A DNA stretch of 64,000 nucleotides, taken from NCBI GenBank assembly GCA_958430865.1, contig CAUDNR010004523.1, forward strand, positions 73,682 to 137,681, read 5' to 3'. The stretch comes from Entrophospora sp. SA101 (lineage: Eukaryota; Glomeromycota; Glomeromycetes; Entrophosporales; Entrophosporaceae). Shown piece after piece: positions 60,184 to 64,000 of the stretch; position 1 is the stretch's first letter, and every line of letters starts with the position of its first letter. Under the pieces are notes generated by a model that saw only the letters and a program-made list of their open reading frames with translations, ran no database searches and was not told the DNA's origin. Made by a program: the position numbers and the translations under genes.

Positions 60184-61180
60184 ATCAATGGATTTCCCAA
60201 TGTAAATAAACAATACAAGAGAATATATGTAAGAAAAAATAGATATATGCACATAACATTAATAGTATATAAATAATATCATTATTTTTAAATAGTATAA
60301 ATATAAATAACTAATTTAAATAAAAAGTATATATAAGCAATATAAGCAACAATCATTATTAAGTAGGAAAATAATAAATTGATCAATTTAAATTTTGATT
60401 CTTGCATTATTATTCTCCCAAAGTCTATACTTACTCGGAAGGTTAGGTTTCACATGTTATTAAGGATAAACCCCGACATTGCAATTAACCAATTTATCAT
60501 TATCGTTGTTAATGATGTAGTTGCTAATGAATGACATTAACAATATTAACGATTATGATTATGATGATGGTGGTGGTGGTAGTGGCGGCGGAAATAAATA
60601 TTTTGTAATGTTGGATCAACTATTTTGCGTACTATTTGAATTTGTAATCATTGACTTATGATTGAAGGTGGCCTAAATTTTTGTTGTCCGGATTATTGTT
60701 ATTAGAACCTTTTCTTCCAAATTTGTTGTTTCCTTGAATGGTGACAAAGATGTTGGTGATGATGTTCTTCCGCAGGTGAATTCTCTTCAGGTAAAAGTTG
60801 CTTTGTTGGTAGCGCCTTTGGCGGAGAAGACAATTTTGAAATTAGTCAATTGGGTTATTTTCTTCTCGCCACCGCCATTGTTACATCTGAAACTAGACCT
60901 TTTTTTGTTTACAATTAATACATCACAAATATTATTTATTTTAAATTAATAATAATAGAAAATTCCTTTTATTATAATATGCATGCAACTATTTTTTCGA
61001 GTAACATTTGAAGCATTTTCTCCCAATATGCAATAATGAATTACATGAAAAATTGTGTATTCAGCATCCATTGCTTATTTTATCTGGAAACAGTGTTAAT
61101 ATTTTATATACTTGTGCGAAAAAATTAAAAAATTGCAAGAATTCAAATATTTATATATAAATACAAATAATTTGAATCAA
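60184..61180. other. Intergenic, no supported gene
   Basis: AT-rich. A GGTGGTGGTGGTAGTGGCGGCGG run lies near 60,566-60,590 and mixed-frame coding-like pieces at 60,734-60,910, but I cannot support a gene. Confidence 0.35.
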
Positions 61181-62320
61181 TTATGATTTAACATTATTAT
61201 TACCACCGTCAAAGTTCAAGTGATTTAAATATTGTAATTTACGCACAAGCCATCTTTGATATTGACATCTTAATCCATCATTTTCATTAATTAATCTGTC
61301 AAGCTCAGCTCGAAAAATCTCTGACCTGACTTCTTTTAATAGTTGACCTAATCTATTCAATCCCTCGCCATTCCCACCATCTCCCCAATACCTATCATTC
61401 GATGTATATTCTATTATCTCTGCACCACATGTAGAAAGTAATTTAAATTGTAGATTGCGAAATTATGAAAATTTACATTTTAATGCTTTTTTCATAATTA
61501 ATTCATTGAATATCTTCCTGTCTTCTGACACCGCCGATTCCCAATCTGCTCTTTTCTCTTTATCACATGATCTAGCAAATAAAAATACTTCTCTTGCTGA
61601 TTTTGCATATTGAATTCTTTTACGAATTGTTGGATTTTCAAATTGAACTTTCAATCCATTGATAATTATATTATTAATATTATATTTTTGAGAAAGATAT
61701 AAAGAATCACTTACAATAATGTTCAGCAGTTGGCCCAATCTGCACCGTCTATCAATATTTTCTTCATTGGACTATAAAAATTAGTAAACTCATAATAAAG
61801 TTCATCTCTATTATAAAATTTGATTATTCCTTTTCCTGATCTACTATAATTTTCATACTTCATCACAACGAGAAAATAAATAAATGAATGTTAATATTAA
61901 TGTGAGCAAGAACGCATTAATTCTAATTATTCTTTACTTACCAAATGGCCCATAAGTAAAATAAAAGCATCTTTCATCGTTTCTCTGCGAGCCAATAACA
62001 ACATAGCCCTGGACTCTCGAAGTTCACGTACACTATAAGTTAAACTTGACTCTTATCACAATAATATCTATTGTATGAATATCACAAATATCATGAATGC
62101 TTTTTATAAATCCTGTTAAAGGGTTTATTTTCATTTCTCTAGAGTCCACATTTAAAATCTCCACTATTCCAAATTGGTTTATCCAACAATTCAACGAACA
62201 ATCTAGAATAAACTTTATAAGTCTTCGAAATTCCGTTTCATAATAATAATCTGTATTTTTACGAAATCCGTTATATGTGACTTCATATAATACAAATCCA
62301 TCACAATCCTCTTGCTTCAT
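61181..62320 (-). pseudogene. NADAR-domain (YbiA-like) protein, decayed
   Basis: NADAR proteins are N-glycosidase-like enzymes linked to riboflavin-intermediate or ADP-ribose metabolism. Minus-strand pieces: YNRDELYYEFTNFYSPMKKI; PTAEHY (exon end near 61,715, donor GTAAGT); after an intron (61,648-61,714) FQFENPTIRKRIQYAKSARE and DWESAVSEDRKIFNELIMKK; then LLSTCGAEIIEYTSNDRYWG and GLNRLGQLLKEVR to the stop at 61,181. These match the family's WPTxEHYFQ, SAREA, DW and YWGxGxxGxNxLG motifs. A TAA at 61,463 interrupts KFS-stop-FRNLQF in frame, and one extra C at 61,734-61,736 shifts the frame at the WPT motif. Upstream exon-like pieces (VRELRESRAMLLLARRETMK; KQEDCDGFVLYEVTYNGF) are also out of phase. 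Confidence 0.68.
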
Positions 62321-62432
62321 ATCAAAATATTTGCTAATATTTTTATTTCCAAGTGTTATACTGAGCGCTAAGAATTTTGGAGATCAATTAGGTTTTAACT
62401 GATTTTTTATTGATTTTATAATTGTTGAGTTA

Positions 62433-63377
62433 CTATCTAAAATATTCATTGTTAAGATAATTATAAATGGCTCTTTTTTTACTATTATTTGGCAAATATT
62501 GATTTGAATTATTGGAATTACTAGAGTTACTATTATTCTGATTATTATAGTAATTATGATTATGAGATTTGGATGATGAATTTCCAGCTTGATATTGATC
62601 TTGGTTTTGTTTTGTTTGATTTGATTGGTTTTGGCTTTGATTCTGATTAAATTGATGTTTTTGATTTGATCGCTTCTTATTTGGTTGGTTTTTTCCTTTT
62701 ATTTGTTCCCCTTTCCTCTTCCACCTCCCCTTCTCTATCTTACCCCCATCTTCCTTTTCCTCTTTCTCCTTTTCCTTCTCCTTCTCCCTCCCCTTCACTT
62801 CTTTCTTTTTTTCCTTACCCTTCTCTTTATTTTTCTTCTCTTTCTTTTTCTCTTCCTCCCCGCCCTTCTCTTTTTCACGAATTATTTCTTCATGTTCTGA
62901 TTCAGATTCAATTGATTGCCCAGGCATACCATAATGATCATAACGATGCCAATCCATACAAATTCCAGTTTTTTCAATGGCAATATCATCACCATCGTTG
63001 TTGTTGCCAACTTGTTTCCATTTATTTTTATTCTTATTCTTATTGTTATTGTTGTCATTGTTATTATATTCTTTATAATTACTATCATTGTTACCATATT
63101 TATCATTATTTGTAGCAGTAAATTTTCCATTTTCTTTGTCTAATCGTAACCCATCATTATCACCAAAAATAATATGATGATTGTTGATTTGGTTTCTTGA
63201 TAAAATTTATCAAAATCATTTATTAAAAATTCAAAGTTGACATCTATCATCGATAATAACACCAACTACATAATTATAACAATGATTGCGATTTTTATAT
63301 TTTTTATTCTTTCCGTATTCAACAACTTCCAGGTAACCATCGCAACCTTCATATGAAGAATCATTTATAATTCCCAT
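62433..63377 (-). CDS. Hypothetical low-complexity protein
   Basis: An open minus-strand frame from 63,206 to the stop at 62,433 encodes an Asn/Lys-rich start, GICMDWHRYDHYGMPGQSIE, a long Lys/Glu-rich segment (about 62,700-62,880) and an Asn/Gln/Ser-rich tail. It has no in-frame ATG before 62,957, so a first exon is likely. A candidate is the frame from ATG 63,377 (MGIINDSSYEGCDGYLEVVE), but I cannot find a clean splice between them and an intermediate piece (VNFEFLINDFDKFYQETK) sits in a third frame. It may be a gene with unclear exons or a decaying one. No domain is recognised. Confidence 0.4.
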
Positions 63378-63539
63378 AATTTATTATATCAAGAAATTTA
63401 TTTTTATTTAAATAAAAAATAAAATTTTATTAAATAAAAAAAAATTAATCAATTTTTTTGATGATGGATGATGTAAACGTTATAATTACAATCATAAAAA
63501 TTATTGTTTATTTCAATTCAACTCAGCTCTAATCTTTTC

Positions 63540-64000
63540 CTAAATGATCCAAGTGTTAACATATTTTGAATCATTTCCACCTTCAGGAGTAACCCAACCT
63601 ACATTCTGTGACACATCTTTAATATAACATGTTTTACAATGCAAGCAATTCTGTGAATTTACTTGTAGTCTTTTCTTTGTATCCGAATTCGTTTCATCAT
63701 CGACAAATTCATACACTCCAGCTATAAACAATATGTGCGCATGTGATCGAATAAAATGTTAATCAAATGTAAATATCATGACTAATAAATCAACTATTTA
63801 AAAAAAAATATGCATTTGCCTGGACAAAATCTTCCTTCTGGACCATCAAATATCTTTAGATTTCTTTCAACCGGTACTTTCTTATCTCTCAACCTCAAAT
63901 GCACAGGTTGGTTTTCTGAATGATTGGTTCCACTCCTTGACACACTTTCCAGAAGATCAAAAGTTATCTTACCATCAGGTTTAGGATATTCTATTGGCTT
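63540..64000 (-). CDS. ETFDH: Electron transfer flavoprotein-ubiquinone oxidoreductase, C-terminal part
   Basis: ETF-QO is an inner-mitochondrial-membrane flavoprotein with one [4Fe-4S] cluster that moves electrons from ETF (fatty acid and amino acid oxidation) to ubiquinone. Exons 63,820->64,000 and 63,540-63,721; the rest is beyond the right edge. Visible are [46 protein letters not shown] and the cluster ligands in [12 protein letters not shown] together with the Cys of RFCPAG, then GWVTPEGG. The join CPA|GVYEF requires the intron 63,722-63,819 to use a GC donor (CAG|GCAAAT). The C terminus is slightly longer (SKYVNTWII) than the usual end after PEGGGG. Confidence 0.93.

Noticed and set aside
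60734..60949. Possible small gene
   Set aside because: Readable pieces occur in both strands and different frames; nothing recognisable.
62433..62957. Homology of the Lys/Glu-rich protein to a splicing or RNA factor
   Set aside because: Similarity would rest on charged low-complexity sequence only.
1..64000. tRNA, rRNA or CRISPR arrays
   Set aside because: I scanned for tRNA box-B-like GGTTCGA and regular spaced repeats. The single GGGTTCGAAAG near 33,326 (with mirror copies) has no tRNA fold around it, and no spaced array was seen.

Overview
The window looks like nuclear DNA of an early-diverging, repeat-rich fungus, most likely an arbuscular mycorrhizal fungus (Glomeromycotina, Rhizophagus-like). 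The reasons are strong AT bias, many short GT-AG introns, Asn/Ser/Asp-rich microsatellite coding, and the mix of families: kelch, F-box, BTB-TLD and NADAR proteins, SAM methyltransferases and degenerate transposons. The taxon is an inference from gene content; no database was searched.

Layout. 1-3.2 kb: the 5' end of a BLOC1S2-like gene, then an intact EMG1/NEP1 rRNA methyltransferase. 3.2-9.2 kb: a mobile-DNA zone with two short inverted-repeat elements, three copies of a 415-bp repeat, a truncated A32-type packaging ATPase (Maverick/Polinton or viral origin) and a lineage-type gene cut by a MITE. 9.4-13.1 kb: an F-box gene, its decayed tandem copy and a small zinc-binding protein gene. 13.4-18.9 kb: two housekeeping genes in divergent orientation, a mitochondrial m-AAA protease (AFG3/YTA10 type) and a methionine synthase reductase. 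The reductase implies cobalamin-dependent methionine synthesis.

19.4-23.3 kb: a decayed transposase-like gene next to a 3.24-kb TIR element. That element encodes a large multi-exon protein with a candidate D-D-E triad and a RING-like C terminus. 23.1-56.1 kb: a very large near-identical inverted repeat (arms 23,138-32,174 and 47,104-56,144). Each arm carries an intact bHLH transcription factor gene, a decayed PD-(D/E)XK nuclease gene and a MITE. The spacer holds a third partial copy of the arm, a 10-N scaffold gap, three kelch genes (one cut by the gap, one complete, one lacking its first exon) in a segmental duplication, and a BTB-TLD pseudogene.

56-60.2 kb: an internally deleted, non-autonomous copy of the TIR element, a 965-bp tandem duplication that captures the promoter and first codons of a SAM methyltransferase gene, and that gene intact. 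60-64 kb: a decayed NADAR gene, a low-complexity hypothetical gene, and the 3' end of mitochondrial ETF-ubiquinone oxidoreductase.

The main novelty candidates are the TIR/D-D-E/RING element with its deletion derivative, and the 9-kb inverted repeat, one edge of which lies inside that element. The scaffold gap and fold-back copy mean assembly artefact must be excluded before the palindrome is taken as real.
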